A DNA stretch of 64,000 bases from Vanrija pseudolonga (taxonomy: Eukaryota > Basidiomycota > Tremellomycetes > Trichosporonales > Trichosporonaceae): assembly GCF_020906515.1 (NCBI RefSeq), contig NC_085850.1, positions 310,001-374,000 of the forward strand. Direction: 5' to 3'. Made by a program: the position numbers and the translations under genes. Under the pieces are notes generated by a model. The model had not been told where the DNA came from. It made no database searches and worked only from the letters and a program-made list of their open reading frames with translations. Shown in pieces: positions 1-11,340 of the stretch (position 1 is its first letter; each line of letters opens with the position of its first letter).

Positions 1-42
1 CTCTCGTCCACGCCATCCACTCCCACCACCACCGCCAGCACC

Positions 43-1758
43 ATGTCGTCCCAGCAGCCACAGGCTAGCTCGAGCAAGAAGGCGCTCACGCTCTGTCTCT
101 TCCAGTCGATGGCGGGCGTCATCTTCGGATGGGGCAACTCGTCTGGTTCGGGCCTGGTGAGTTGTGGCGGCCACAGTGGCACCAGTGCCAGCCGGCACCA
201 GCTAACCAGCCCCAAAGTTCAACATGCACGCCTACAAGCGCCGCTTTGGAACTGAGCAGCACAACGGCGAGTGGGCTCTGTCCACCATGCGCCAGTCGTC
301 CTTCACCGGTCTCCTGTGTCTCGGTGCACTTGTCGGAGCCGTCTCCGCCGGTGCCATCTCGGAAAGGGTAAGCCTGCTGCCATCTCCCCCCCTCACTCAC
401 ACCACCAGATCGGCCTCCGTGTCACCTGTATCGCCTTTATCGTCCTCCACATGATCGGATCCGCCATCGAGACCTCTGCCATCAACTTCAAGCAGGTCTA
501 CTGTGCTCGTGTTCTCCTCGGCCTCGGTATCGGCGCCACGTCGGGCCTCGTGCCAGTGTACCAGGCCGAGGCTGCGCCTCCCCGCTGGCGAGGCCTCGTT
601 ACTGGCTCGTACCAGGTGTGCGTGACCCTCGGTATCTGGGGCGTGGCCATGTGCTCGTGGGGCATGAGCCACTACATGGGCAACGTGTCGTGGGAGCTCA
701 CTGTCGGCCTCGCGATGGCGTACGACCTCGGCCTGCTCATCGGTTTCTCGCTCCTCCCCGAGTCGCCCCGCTTCCTCGCAAAGAAGGGCAAGTGGGACCA
801 GTGCCGCAAGAACCTCGCCAACTTCCGCTCCCTCCCCATCGACCATCCGGCCATCGAAAACGAAATGGAGATCATCAGGCAGAAGACAGCCGAGGACGCC
901 GCACGCGGTAACCCTACCTGGGCCGAGTGCTTCTCCACCCGCGACCGTATCCTGTGGCGTGTCATGATCGGCGTGTTTGTCCAGGTCGGCCAGCAGCTCA
1001 CGGGTATCAACTTCTTCTTCTCGTACGGCCAGCAGTTCGCCGCCACGGCCGGCATCCACAACCCCTACATCTTCCAGATCATCCTCGCGTCCGTCAACGT
1101 CGCCTTTGGCTTTGTCGGCATGATCGCCGTCGAGAAGGCTGGTCGTCGCCCAGTCCTCCTCGTCGGCGGCACCTGCATGTTCATTGGCCAGATTGTCGTC
1201 GGCTCCGTGTCCAAGGCGCACCCGCACTCCAAGCAGGCCGGCGACGTCCTTATCGCGTTCACGTGTCTCTTCATCGCCGCGTTCGCCGCGTCGTGGGGTC
1301 CCGTCGCGTGGGTCGTCTGCGGTGAGACCTTCCCCATCCGCCTCGCCAACCGCTGTGTGACCATGGGCACCGGTGCCAACTGGCTCATGTCGCTCGTCAT
1401 CGCGTTCGCCGCCCCCCAGATCCAGAACAAGATCGGTACCGGCATCTGCTTTGTGTGGGCTGGCTGCCTCCTCCTCGACCTGCTCTTCTGCTTCTTCTGC
1501 ATCCCCGAGACCAAGGGTCTGACGATCGACGAGATCGACGCCCTCTACCTCTCCAAAACGCCAGCCTTCCTCTCGTCCAAGTTTGTCGCCAAGCAGCAGG
1601 CCGAGCAGGCCCGCATCGAGGAGAAGCCCCACGCCCAGCAGCGCGAGGTCCAGCCCGCCGCCGGCGCCGAGCCCTCGTCGTCCAACGCCTCGGTCCACAC
1701 CGTTATTGGCGAGGGCGCCCCCGCAGCCAAGAAGGAGCGTCGCTCAGAGGAGGTGTAA
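43..1758 (+). CDS. MFS sugar (hexose-type) transporter
   Basis: Predicted 12-helix plasma-membrane sugar/H+ symporter of the fungal Sugar_tr family. Three exons join in frame (43-156, 218-367, 409-1758) to give 537 aa; the first intron has a CTAAC branch site and the second is only 41 nt. Family marks are visible: FGW near helix 1, LPESPRFLAKKGK before the central loop, QQLTGINFFFSYG in helix 7, GRRPVLL after helix 8 and PETKGLTIDEID after helix 12. The C-terminal ~80 residues are a hydrophilic Ala/Ser/Glu-rich cytosolic tail. The ATG at 43 follows a CA-rich leader and begins a short hydrophilic N-terminus directly before helix 1, as usual in the family. Substrate cannot be told from sequence; glucose or another hexose is the default, and quinate or disaccharide carriers look similar. 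Confidence 0.88.
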
Positions 1759-1835
1759 GCAAGCACACACAAGCATCACGTCATATCCATCATACCCCTA
1801 ATGATACCCACCAATGCATAATGTACATGGCGACG

Positions 1836-2641
1836 TCACTCTTCGCTTGTCTGGGGCAGGGCCTTGCCCTGGGGCTGGGGCTCCCGCACCAAGAACCGGA
1901 ACGTGTAGCTGCCCCACTTCTTGCCCTCGTGTGCCTTTGTCGCGTACGCGTCCAGGTCGACAGTGACGGCGTTGACGACCTTGTAGCCGTGCTTTTCGAA
2001 CGCGCGCACGCCGCCTGCGTGGTCGCTCAGGTGGACCCACGAGCGCGCTCCGTACCTGTCCGCCTGGGCCGCCGCCCAGCCGATCATGGCCGAGCCGGCC
2101 CCACGGGCCTGCGTGGCGGGGTCGACCGAGATACCGGTACAGAAGAAGCTCTGGGTCGTCGCGTTGGCGCGCGCTGCCAGCCCGTTCATGTGCCCCGAGG
2201 TGATGTTGCGCATCTGTTCCAACGGAGGGTCGGACGCGCGTACCGGGTGGTCGGGGTGGGACACGGGGGCGTCGAGGGGAGGTACTGACGGGTCGGGGTC
2301 ACGCGGCTAACGAGTCAGCTGAGCAACAGCAAGGAGGTGACAGGAGACGCAGACGCGCCCCAACTTACCTTGCTCAAGCGCCAGTTCGAGTACCCCACCA
2401 TCTTGCCGCTGGAATCAACAATCTTGATCATCTGCACCGCGGGGTCGGAGAGGAGATGCTCGAGGTATTCGACAGGCTCGAGCTCCGACCCGAGGTCTGT
2501 CACGCCCTTCTCGTGCATCTTCATCCGTGTGTGCGTGTCGTGCTCGAAGGCCGCCTGACCGATCTCGCTCAGGCGAGGGAGGTCGGCTCGCGTAAGCTTT
2601 TCGATCGTGTATCCTGCGGGGGTGGGGGCGGGGGCGGCCAT
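1836..2641 (-). CDS. GNAT-family N-acetyltransferase
   Basis: Cytosolic acetyl-CoA-dependent N-acyltransferase of the GNAT fold, 247 aa. Two exons (2641-2369 and 2306-1836) flank a 62-nt intron with GTAAGT donor and CTGAC branch site. The C-terminal half carries motif A: a beta strand FFCTGISVDP followed by QARGAG, the Q/RxxGxG/A acetyl-CoA pyrophosphate loop, then helix 'SAMIGWAAAQADRYG' and the motif-B-like GGVRAFEKHGYK. The N-terminal half (YTIEKLTRADLPRLSEIGQAAF) fits the first strand-helix unit. It converges on the upstream transporter with about 77 bp between stop codons. The substrate is unknown; many fungal GNATs act on small amines or antibiotics rather than proteins. Confidence 0.8.
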
Positions 2642-3447
2642 GGTGCGTCGACTTGGTGGTGTGTGCGTTTCGGAGTCACCTTACACCTCCTTTATACGTC
2701 CCTTCGGCCCCGAGTTGATGTCGGCGAGCGTTGTTGTATCGAGTCGCTTCGGCATGGTGGTTGCCCGTCGCCCGCTGCACCACGCGGTGTAATCTCGGGG
2801 TGGAGGTGTTATGTAAGGGTAGGCTCCACCCTCTCGGCTTCGGCGTCCGGCCCGCCGAGGCGGATCCGCAGTCGCAGTGCCTCGAACAGAGGCACACATG
2901 AATGGGTGCCAGCGACAGGACGCGCAGAATGCGAGACGCGCGAGGAACAAGCCGCGGAGCGTCGGCGCGTAGGGCAGGTGGAGGCCGTGAACGGACTACT
3001 TGGACCAACCGTTGTGGGCCCCAGACACCCGACATTCCGGCGCACTTCATCTGGCCGCGGGCCGCTCGCTGTCCACGCTATACAACTCTAGCTCCCACCG
3101 CGCCTCTCGCAGCACCACGCCCTCGCGCAGCTCTGACACAACACGTCCACTTCGCCGGAATGCGGAACGCACCCCGCGCCAAACTGACCAATCACACGGC
3201 GCGCATTACACACCAAAGGACGCGCGACGCAGAAGTGGCTCGAGCTCGACCATGCCGATTTGGCCGTAGGCGCATTGAGCCTGGCCTGTGTGTGGTGGTG
3301 CGATATGCTCTGGATGGAATGCGATGGGGAGGGGGCCTGGCCAATAGCGTCGAGCGCATTACACACCACCTGGGCTCTGCTTCGTGGCGAGCGAGCGTTA
3401 AAGCGTGGCGTGCGACGATGGTTCGACGCCAGCCAAACGACGACGAA
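2642..3447. other. Intergenic region, divergent promoters
   Basis: About 800 bp between the divergent GNAT and CCC1-like genes. It should hold both promoters. Open frames here are GC-rich shadows without domain signal. The true start of the CCC1-like gene could lie slightly inside it. Confidence 0.5.
2689..2696 (-). promoter_or_regulatory. TATA box of the GNAT gene
   Basis: TATAAAGG read on the minus strand, about 48 bp upstream of the ATG at 2641. Position and sequence fit a core promoter of a gene with a short leader. Confidence 0.5.
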
Positions 3448-4565
3448 ATGAGCGAGAAGACGTCCGAGACGCTTGCACCCGCCGCTGCTGTGCCCCTCCG
3501 CCTGCGGGCGGCGCCGCCCTCCGAGGTGGTGTGGGCCACTACGCCGGTTGCAGAGACGACGCAAGGGATAGACCGGGTCGAACTTGGCCCTTCGGCATCT
3601 GTCGACAGGTGCGACGCGGACGCCACCTCCCGCGAGGTTTGCTGTGAGTTGGCTTGGCTGCCAAGGCGTCGCTCACGCCAAGGCAAGGAGCTCGTGTCGC
3701 CAGACCAGCGCCATCTCGTTGACCCGGCTATCGTACGCGACATGTGCGTTGGCGACCGTGGGTGCGGCTGACGACAGCATCATCGGCCTGAGCGACGGCC
3801 TCACCGTGCCGTTTGCGCTCACCGCCGGCCTGTCGGGCCTCGGCTCTCCCAAGCTGGTCGTTACGGCCGGCCTGGCAGAGCTCATCGCCGGCGCGATCTC
3901 GATGGGCCTCGGCGGGTTTCGTGAGTACTATGTTCAGTGCCTTCCTCCCTGACACCTCAGTCGCGTCCAAGGCCGAGCTCGACCACTACCGTTACCTCGC
4001 AGCGCAGACACACGCCAACGCCGCGCGCGCGTGCGACTCGGAGCTCGAGCGCAAGGTGTCTGCCATCCTTGCGCCGGTCGGCGTCGGCGCTGGGGCCACG
4101 AGGGCGGTGTACAACGAGCTCCGGGCGAGCGAGGGGCATGCTGTGGCTGGCGAGCTACCGCCCGCTGGCCGCACACGGCTGCTCGGGGTATTCCGCCGCC
4201 CAGTCGCCGAGAACGCCAGCACGGGCCTCACGGCGTTCCTCCTCAAGTTCGGGGAAGGCCTCGAGCCCGTGCCCATCTCGCGCCTGTGGATCTCGGCGGG
4301 CACCATCGGCCTGTCCTACTTTATCGGCGGGCTCATCCCCCTAATCCCCTACTTCTTCGTGCACAGCACCGGGTTCGGCCTGCTGCTGTCTGCCATTGTG
4401 ACGGGCGTGATTCTGTTCCTGTTTGGCGGGTTCAAGACGTACTTTACAGGCGCGCGCGGTGGGGTGTGGGGCTATGCGTGGGGGTGCGTTAGTACGCTTA
4501 TTGTTGGTGGATTGGCTGCTGGAGCTGCGTTTGGGCTCGTCAAGGCTTTGGGAGTCAAGGAGTAG
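3448..4565 (+). CDS. CCC1/VIT1-type vacuolar Fe2+/Mn2+ transporter
   Basis: Vacuolar-membrane cation transporter moving Fe2+ and Mn2+ from cytosol into the vacuole. Splicing at 3744-3777 (34 nt, very short) and 3921-3960 (40 nt) restores the family signature: RHLVDPAIVRD, IIIGLSDGLTVPFALTAGLS, AELIAGAISMGLGGFLASKA, then DHYRYLAAQT. The second half has the cytosolic metal-binding helices (ELERKVSAILAPVGVG) and three further membrane helices (IGLSYFIGGLIPLIPYFF, LLLSAIVTGVILFLFGGF, and a last one near the C-terminus). A further intron 3644-3682 is probable because GTGAGT and a CTCAC branch-like site are present, but it is 39 nt and keeps frame, so it is optional. The ATG at 3448 is the most upstream in-frame choice that gives a plausible disordered N-terminus; this start is uncertain. 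Confidence 0.8.
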
Positions 4566-4898
4566 GAGAGCGAGGTGGGGCACGAGGTGAAGAGGAGGAA
4601 GAGGAACGAGTCGAGAGAGGAGGGAAGGTGCATAGACTTGGTACTTGTATACTTGTTGTTTATGTGGGCTGTTTATTTGGCCCCTCTACTTTTAGTCGAT
4701 TAGATTACCTCAACCACCGTCGACTGCGCACAGGCCGCCAAGCACTTCGACGACGGCGTGACGCGCCGAGGGCGGGGCGGCGCGACGCGGGCATCTCTGA
4801 TCTGGAACTGGAAATCTCAAAGGAAGGAAGGTGGGCTTCCTCCTCAGTCGCGTCAACCGCGTTACATTTAAGGAAGGCATCGACAACGACGACGGGCA

Positions 4899-4906
4899 TA
4901 TAAAGG
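4899..4906 (+). promoter_or_regulatory. TATA box of the SMI1/KNR4-like gene
   Basis: TATAAAGG 87 bp upstream of the ATG at 4993. The rest of 4566-4992 (427 bp) shows no gene. Confidence 0.5.
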
Positions 4907-4992
4907 GCCATTGCCGCGACTTCGACACGACATCCCCACCACCGTCCTTCCTTTCCTCATTACACTCACCCACTCCCAACGACACACCGACA

Positions 4993-6006
4993 ATGTCCAC
5001 CCTGCCCAAGTCCTGGATCACAGCTGGCAGCCGCGGCCTCTGGCAGATCAAGGGATGGACCACGTACTCGAGCATCCCTTACGACGTCCTCCCACCCGTC
5101 AATGCCGAGGACGACTTTGCCTTCCTCCGTACGCTGCGGCCTGAGCAGCCTGCGCCATCGGCCAATGGCACGAACGGCCACGCGGCGCACACCAACGGCG
5201 AGACAAACGGCGAGACAAACAGCGAGACAAACGGCGAGACAAACGGCGAATCCAACGCCTGCTCCCACGGCCACCACCACACCGAGCTCGACAGCTGCTC
5301 GTCGGACGAAGAGTCCGAGTTCGAGGACGTCGAGGACATGCATTTTGAGGACGAGAAGAACATTGATGCCGAGCTGCAGAAGCGCATCGCCGAGGCTGCC
5401 GCTCTGGGGCTCGAGATCCCCGCGACCTTCATCGACTTCTTCACCAACTTTCGCAAGCTCGGCAAGCAAATCCCCACCCCGACGGCGTGCTTCTTCAGTC
5501 TTGGCACGAGTTTGATCAAGGTCAAGGGCGCGCCGGACAACGTCCGCGCCCTCCGCTTCCTCAACGACCAGCAGAGCTGTGTCTTCTGGCTACTAGTGCT
5601 GGAGCCGGGCAAGCCGACGGCCGTTATTAGCGGGTATCCCCTTTGGGACGACGAGGAGGACGACGAGGACGAGGACGACGAGGCGGACGGAGCTGAGGCC
5701 AAGGAGGACGCCGCTGAGCCGGCCACGGGGGACAAGAAGGACGAGGAGGACAAGGTCGAGGTCGACAAAGACGACTGGGACGCCCAGTACCAGCTCGCCG
5801 AGCCGTCGATCTGCGCCCCCTCCTTCCCCGAGTTCATGAAGCGCCTCTTCCTCGAGAACACGCTCTGGTTCTCGCTTGGCGGATGGAACGATGAGAATGC
5901 ACCGCCCGCGGCGCTCAAGGCCGAGCTCGAAGCGTACCGCGATGCGGCTGCCAAGGCCGTCGAGGAGGGCGAGGTGCCCGCGGCCCTAGGGGAGGACAGG
6001 TTCTAG
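4993..6006 (+). CDS. Acidic SMI1/KNR4 (SUKH)-like protein
   Basis: Intronless 337-aa protein. The ordered start (LPKSWITAGSRGLWQIKGWTT) and a central segment (IPATFIDFFTNFRKLGKQI, ALRFLNDQQSCVFWLLVLEP) with an RF..DQ..C.FW pattern are reminiscent of the SMI1/KNR4 SUKH fold, which in yeast links cell-wall integrity signalling; this is a weak, motif-level resemblance. Two low-complexity inserts break the fold: an N-G-E-T-N repeat around residues 65-88, and a long Asp/Glu stretch around residues 218-260. The C-terminus (FPEFMKRLFLENTLWFSLGGW) looks structured again. The ATG is chosen because it follows a TATA box and begins the conserved-looking segment; an upstream in-frame ATG at 4831 lies before the TATA box. 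Function is otherwise unknown. Confidence 0.7.
   Translation: MSTLPKSWITAGSRGLWQIKGWTTYSSIPYDVLPPVNAEDDFAFLRTLRPEQPAPSANGTNGHAAHTNGETNGETNSETNGETNGESNACSHGHHHTELDSCSSDEESEFEDVEDMHFEDEKNIDAELQKRIAEAAALGLEIPATFIDFFTNFRKLGKQIPTPTACFFSLGTSLIKVKGAPDNVRALRFLNDQQSCVFWLLVLEPGKPTAVISGYPLWDDEEDDEDEDDEADGAEAKEDAAEPATGDKKDEEDKVEVDKDDWDAQYQLAEPSICAPSFPEFMKRLFLENTLWFSLGGWNDENAPPAALKAELEAYRDAAAKAVEEGEVPAALGEDRF
5191..5250 (+). repeat. In-frame 12-bp minisatellite (5 units)
   Basis: Five near-perfect copies of ACAAACGGCGAG encode (T)NGE/TNSE repeats inside the SMI1/KNR4-like gene. The unit is a multiple of three, so copy-number change keeps the frame. Confidence 0.9.
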
Positions 6007-6626
6007 AGTTGTGCGTTCGTAGTGCTACTGTTTCTGGTTGTTACTCATACTTTTTGGGGTGTCATTGTATATATCCTGTGCTTGTGTGCGTCATAGTGCC
6101 ATCGACGTTGCTGATATCAACAGTCGTGTCGTTGACAGATTGGCGCTGCTCTGCTTGTCGATGGCTGCCCACTATCGGGTGTTTGACCTGTTCGATCGGC
6201 CTGACGTCGGTGAAGGCCAGGCCCGGACCCGATACTGATTCCGATCTGACCTAACAATGTCCCGCGCTGCACCGCTGTGCCCCAGGCCAAGCCTAGCCTA
6301 CCAAACGACGAGTAAGCCTTGCAAACAGACACATCTGACGCGCCCAGTAGCATGCAAGCAGCACGTTGCGGGGTTCAAGATCCGGCATGCATCATGAGAC
6401 GATGGTGTCGGGTTTTCCGGCATGAATGGCGGACGACAGAACAAGCGAGCACAGCTTGTGCTGCGGAGCCACAGCCGCACCGCGAGACAGCCTTCGGTCA
6501 CGGGCCGAAAGTGGTGCTCCACTCTGACCGAGAGCACGATCAAACAGCGAGCTACAAGTTATCATTGCCCGCTTCTCCTTTCTCATGCAGCAGACACCCC
6601 ACACTTCAAGATAACAATTCGACGCG
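6007..6626. other. Intergenic region
   Basis: About 620 bp holding the 3' end of the upstream gene and the promoter of the sterol glucosyltransferase-like gene. No gene or repeat is visible. Confidence 0.5.
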
Positions 6627-9600
6627 ATGGCCGGCCCTGCACGCTCCGGCAGCGGTGACACCCCACACGCAAACAACAACAATCCCCCATCGCCAGCGGC
6701 CTCCACTTCCTCCCGCCAGACGCTCGCGCCGACAATCAGCTCCCAGCGCACCAGCCGCATCATCTACGACCGCGATGCCCCGCTCCCTGCCCTCCCAGGC
6801 GAGCCTCCGTCCGCGCCGCCCTCGTACTCGCGCCTGGACGAGGTACGCACCGGCCTCGTGCGGCGCGAGTCGGCGCTCCAGAAGGCCCGGCGCAGGCTCA
6901 GCCAGATGAGCGTGTCGAGCCAGGCTGGGCCGAGCAGCCCCGACCTGCAGCCGCAGCTGTCCCGCTCCAACTCGGTGCTCAGCATCCACAAGGACCTGCC
7001 GAGCGCCCCGGGCGGCAGTGCGCATCCGCCCGCGCCAATGCTTCCTCCGGGCGCGGCGCCGGCTTCCCCGCGCGGCCCGTCGCGCCAGCCCTCGACGCCG
7101 GCGTCACCTCACGCCCCATCGCGCCAGTCGTCAACGCCGACTATGTCCCGCGGCCCTTGGCCTCAGCCCTCGACGCCTCCTCACCCCAGCGGCCCGGCGC
7201 GCCAGCCGTCAACGCCGAGGATCATTACAACACACCCCGACATGCCGCACCGCCAGTCGACAGCCTCGAGCATGTCGGCCGCTGAGCCGGCCCAGCGGGC
7301 CCGCGATGCGGAAGGCCACCTCGCACCTGGTGGGCCGAGCGACTACCCCGCTCACGAGCCGCTGAGCCGGACGAACAGTGTTGGCGAGTCAAGTGAGTTG
7401 GCCCCACAATGACAAGCTGACGTCAGACGCCCTCGGCGTCGAGCTACTCGCGCGCTCGCCCGTGCTCGACTCGCGTGCGGCCGGGCGCGAGGACGGCCTC
7501 GTCGACGTGTGGTTCAACGTCAAGGGCGACATGCCCGCCCTACCCAACCTCGCAGACTTTGAAAACTCGGCCGTCGACAAGCGAGACCATAAGAACTCGC
7601 CCTGGTACCAGCAAGATCTGGAGGAGCAGCGCCCCGAGGACGTTGGCAGGGCACCGGCCTACGAGAGGGGCGAGGTCGGCATAGCGTATGACAACAAGCG
7701 CAACGGCGCCTACGACAAACAGCCGCGCACCCATGCCGAGGATGAAGACGACTGGGAGGACACCGAGTCGGACACGTCCGACCCGGCGCCAGATTACTCG
7801 GCGCGCAATGCCCTCCTGAACGGCGAGTGTCCGCCCATGTCGATCGTCATCTTCGTCGTCGGCTCGCGGGGCGACGTGCAGCCGTACCTCGCCCTAGCAT
7901 TACGCCTGATTGAGGCACGCGGCCACCGCGTCCGCATCGCAACGCACCCGCCGTTCAAGGCGTTCGTGGAGGACGCGAATGAGCGCCTAGAGGGCAAGTT
8001 TGACGAGCACGGAAAGTCGCTCGTTGGCCGCCTCGAGTTCTTCGACGTCGGCGGCGACCCCAAGGAGCTGATGGCGTACATGGTCAAGAGTGGGTCACAG
8101 TGTGAGGCAGAGCTGACACCCCAGACCCCGGCCTCATGCCTGGCTTCGAGTCTATCAAGTCGGGCGAGATCGGCTCCAAGCGTAAGATGACCCGCACGAT
8201 GCTCGAGGGCTTCTACCACTCCTGCTATGAGCCGCACCATTCTGGGCGACCGTTCGCGGCCGACGCGATCATCAGCAACCCGCCATCGTTTGCGCATGTG
8301 CACGTTGCCGAGGCGCTCGGCCTGCCACTGATCATGTCGTTCAGTGGGTTCTTGCGCTGGTGCTTCCGACCCATATCCTAACGCTCACAGCCATGCCGTG
8401 GTCCCCCAATCGTGACTTCTCACACGTGAGTCTGCTACGCAGTGAACATTGAAGCTGACTCCCCAGCCCCTCGTCAACGTCCAGAACTCGAACGCCGAGC
8501 CCGGAATGACCAACTTCCTGAGTTACGCCATGGCCGACACACTGTAGGTGTAGGCGCATTCCGCCTTGCTTACCCACCAGTATGTGGCAAGGTCTCGGCG
8601 ACATTATCAACGAGTTCCGCGAAGACACGCTCAACCTGCCCCCGCTCACAGTGCTGACCGGCCCGCTGGCGACGCACCGTATGCGCGTGCCCTTCATTTA
8701 CGGGTACAGCACCTGGCTGCTGCCCGAGCCTGATGACTGGAAAGACAGCATTGGTGAGTGAACGCGCGAGGCATGGCTGACCTCAGACGTTGTCGGTTTC
8801 TTCTCCCTCCCATCTGGGGAAGTCAAGTACGACCCCGACCCGGCGCTCATGAAGTTCCTCAAGGCTGGCCCGCCGCCAATGTACATTGGTTTCGGCTCCA
8901 TCGTGGTCAAGGATCCAATGAAGCTAACTCGTAGGTGTCTGAAGCCTCGCTGTTCTCACCTGCACAGTGACCATTATCGAGGCTGTGAAGCAGACTGGAG
9001 TCAGAGCCTGTATCAGTGCTGGCTGGTCCGACCTCGGCGGTGTCGATGTTCCTGATAGCATCTTCATCATCAAGGGTGGGTACGCAATCATCGTCCGACC
9101 TAACCCGCACAGGTGATCTCCCTCACGACTGGTTATTCGCCGACGGCAAGATCTCCGCCGTCTGTCACCACGGTGGTGCAGGCACCACGACCGCTGGTCT
9201 GCGCTGCGGGCTGCCGACCATCATTGTGCCCTTCTTCGGCGACCAGAAGTGGGTAACATGCCAGGATTGTTCTGACCCACCAGGTTCTGGGGCGACGCCG
9301 TCGCGAGTGCTGGCGCTGGGCCCCCACCGATTCCCCACAAGAAGCTTACGAAGGACAATCTCGCCGAGGCGATCGAGTTCGCACACTCCAAGGCCGCCAA
9401 GCGCGCTGCCCAGCGCATCGGCCGCAAGATCTGCTCCGAGGACGGCACGCTCAAGGGCGTCGATAGTGTGCACCGTTACCTGCCGCTCCATGCCATGCGG
9501 TGCGACATTGACCCGAGGAAGGTCGCCTCGTGGTGGAGCAGAAAACACAGGCTCCGGCTGTCTGACGAGGCAGCTGGCGTGCTGGTTGCTGGCGGTGCAC

Positions 9601-11042
9601 TCCAGTGGAAGAACCTTGCTCCGAATCGTGGGTTAATGTCAACGGTGGTTGTGCTAACCCACACAGGGCCAAGCGAGTACCTCACCTCGCGCTCGTACGC
9701 CGACCCCCTCACTGCAACGACCCAGGCACTGTTCAACGTCCTCACGACGATGCTCACTGCCTCGTCGCAGATGTTCTATGACCCCGTGAGCAGCTTCCCG
9801 GGGCTTATGTGCCTCTAACTGACGCATGGCAGAAAAAGGGCGCTCGCTCATTCGGTCTTGGAATCCCGAAGGGTACGTGGGGAGCAAATGGGGCTGAGCT
9901 TACACCCAGCTTTTGGGAACGTCGCCCCTGCCCTCTACCATGGAAGCGACAACGTCCCTCGCATCATCAACTCTCGCGTGCGCGAGCGCGGACACATTGA
10001 TTCCTTTGGGACAGGCGTCAAGGAGGGCTTCAAGGACCTTGGCTACGGCGGTCTGGACGCGATCACTGGTCTGTGGACCGACCCCTACGATGGCTGGAGA
10101 ACAGGAGTAAGTGCAGCGCGCCGGGCTACGCTGACAATCAGGGGTATCTTGGTCTCGCTGGCGGCATGGGCAAGGCTTGTGGGTTACGAGCTGATCTTAG
10201 ACGCAGAGCTAACCCACCCAGTCCTCAATGTTTGGGCTCGCCCCTCGACCGGTGTCATGGGGCTCGTGGTCAACACATACAAGGGCGCCGACAGGCACAT
10301 CCGCGCGAACATGGAAGTTAACGTCGCCGACCGCATCCAACGCACACCAAGAGTCGAGATTTCCGAGAAGGCCGCCGAAGCAGTCACGGCCGAGGAGAAA
10401 GTCCGCATCATGGAGCGGTTCAACACGCTCACATCGCTGGTACTCGTCAATGAACGACGCAAGGCCTTCGACCGAAATCAGCGAGAGAACGAGGCCAAGG
10501 CGTTGAGTGATGCCGACCAAGTCATCCTGAAGAAGTGGCGCGAGGGCGCGTGGTACAGACGCCTGATCCCTCCCGAGCGCGGCACGCGCTCTCTGACAGC
10601 GAACGCCAACTCTGCCGTGTCGCGCGCCCATAAAACGCGGGACGTGGCTCAGAAACAGACCATCGAAGCGGCAGCAGCGCATACCAAGGCGTCGCAGGCG
10701 ACGCTCAAGGCGCACAAGGCGACTGTCAAGGCCGGCAAGAAGACGGCCAACGCGAACGGGTATTTCTCGCGCCGTAGCGCACGCAGCGCGACCAAAAAGG
10801 CCAACAAGGAGCTCGCCAAGGCCGCAAAGGAGGGCGACAAGGCCAACGCCGCGACCGAGCGCGCCACCCGCGCCACTGACCTCGCTACCGAGGCGGGGAC
10901 CAAGGCGCAGGAGGCGACGGCGCTCGTCGCGGCTACGAAGAAGCAGCCTGCACTGCCGAAGAAGGACCGAAAGGAGATTATCAAGCTCGCCAAGCAGGAG
11001 ACGAAACGCAAGTTTACCCGCCGCGAGGGCGAGGACGAGTGA
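6627..11042 (+). CDS. Sterol 3-beta-glucosyltransferase-like protein (ATG26/UGT80 type)
   Basis: Fifteen exons give 1,292 aa in one frame; the 14 introns are 33-47 nt. Residues 1-255 are disordered and Ser/Pro-rich, with repeated SRQPSTP-like blocks. The GT28 N-domain begins at [20 protein letters not shown], the glycine-rich start typical of UDP-glucose:sterol glucosyltransferases. It continues through [26 protein letters not shown] and [14 protein letters not shown]. The C-domain has the sugar-nucleotide motif HDWLF ... [16 protein letters not shown] and PFFGDQKFWG. A conserved C-terminal segment with [24 protein letters not shown] and [11 protein letters not shown] follows. The last ~170 residues are a Lys/Ala-rich helix. 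The PH/GRAM domains of yeast Atg26 are absent, as in many basidiomycete paralogues. The acceptor could be a sterol or another lipid. Confidence 0.85.
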
Positions 11043-11340
11043 TGCGCGGGGGCAGTGCGCGATAGAGAAACGATAGACCGGCAGTTCGGCAGCATGTATC
11101 TGGATTTCCTGCCGTCGTCAAGCCATGCATTGATCGGCGTCATGCGATGCGTCAGCAGTGAATGCGATGCTCCCCGGCAAAGGCGGGGGCAGGCAGATGA
11201 TCCGCGGCAATATTTAGCGTGCCAAGCGTATCCGCGTGGTGACACTACAGGGTGGCTGGTCGGGAGGAACCTTCACATACAATAAAAGGCGACAGCAGCC
11301 TCGGCATGTGCCCCCAACCGCCCACGACTCACACGACACC
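11043..11340 (+). promoter_or_regulatory. Promoter region of six-Cys gene 1, with TATA-like box
   Basis: ATAAAAGG at 11282-11289 lies about 55 bp before the ATG at 11341. It leaves little room for an undetected upstream exon encoding a signal peptide. Confidence 0.5.

Noticed and set aside
397-1698. 433-codon open frame antisense to the MFS transporter
   Set aside because: Same codon-bias shadow effect; the translated sequence is charged and repetitive with no family match.
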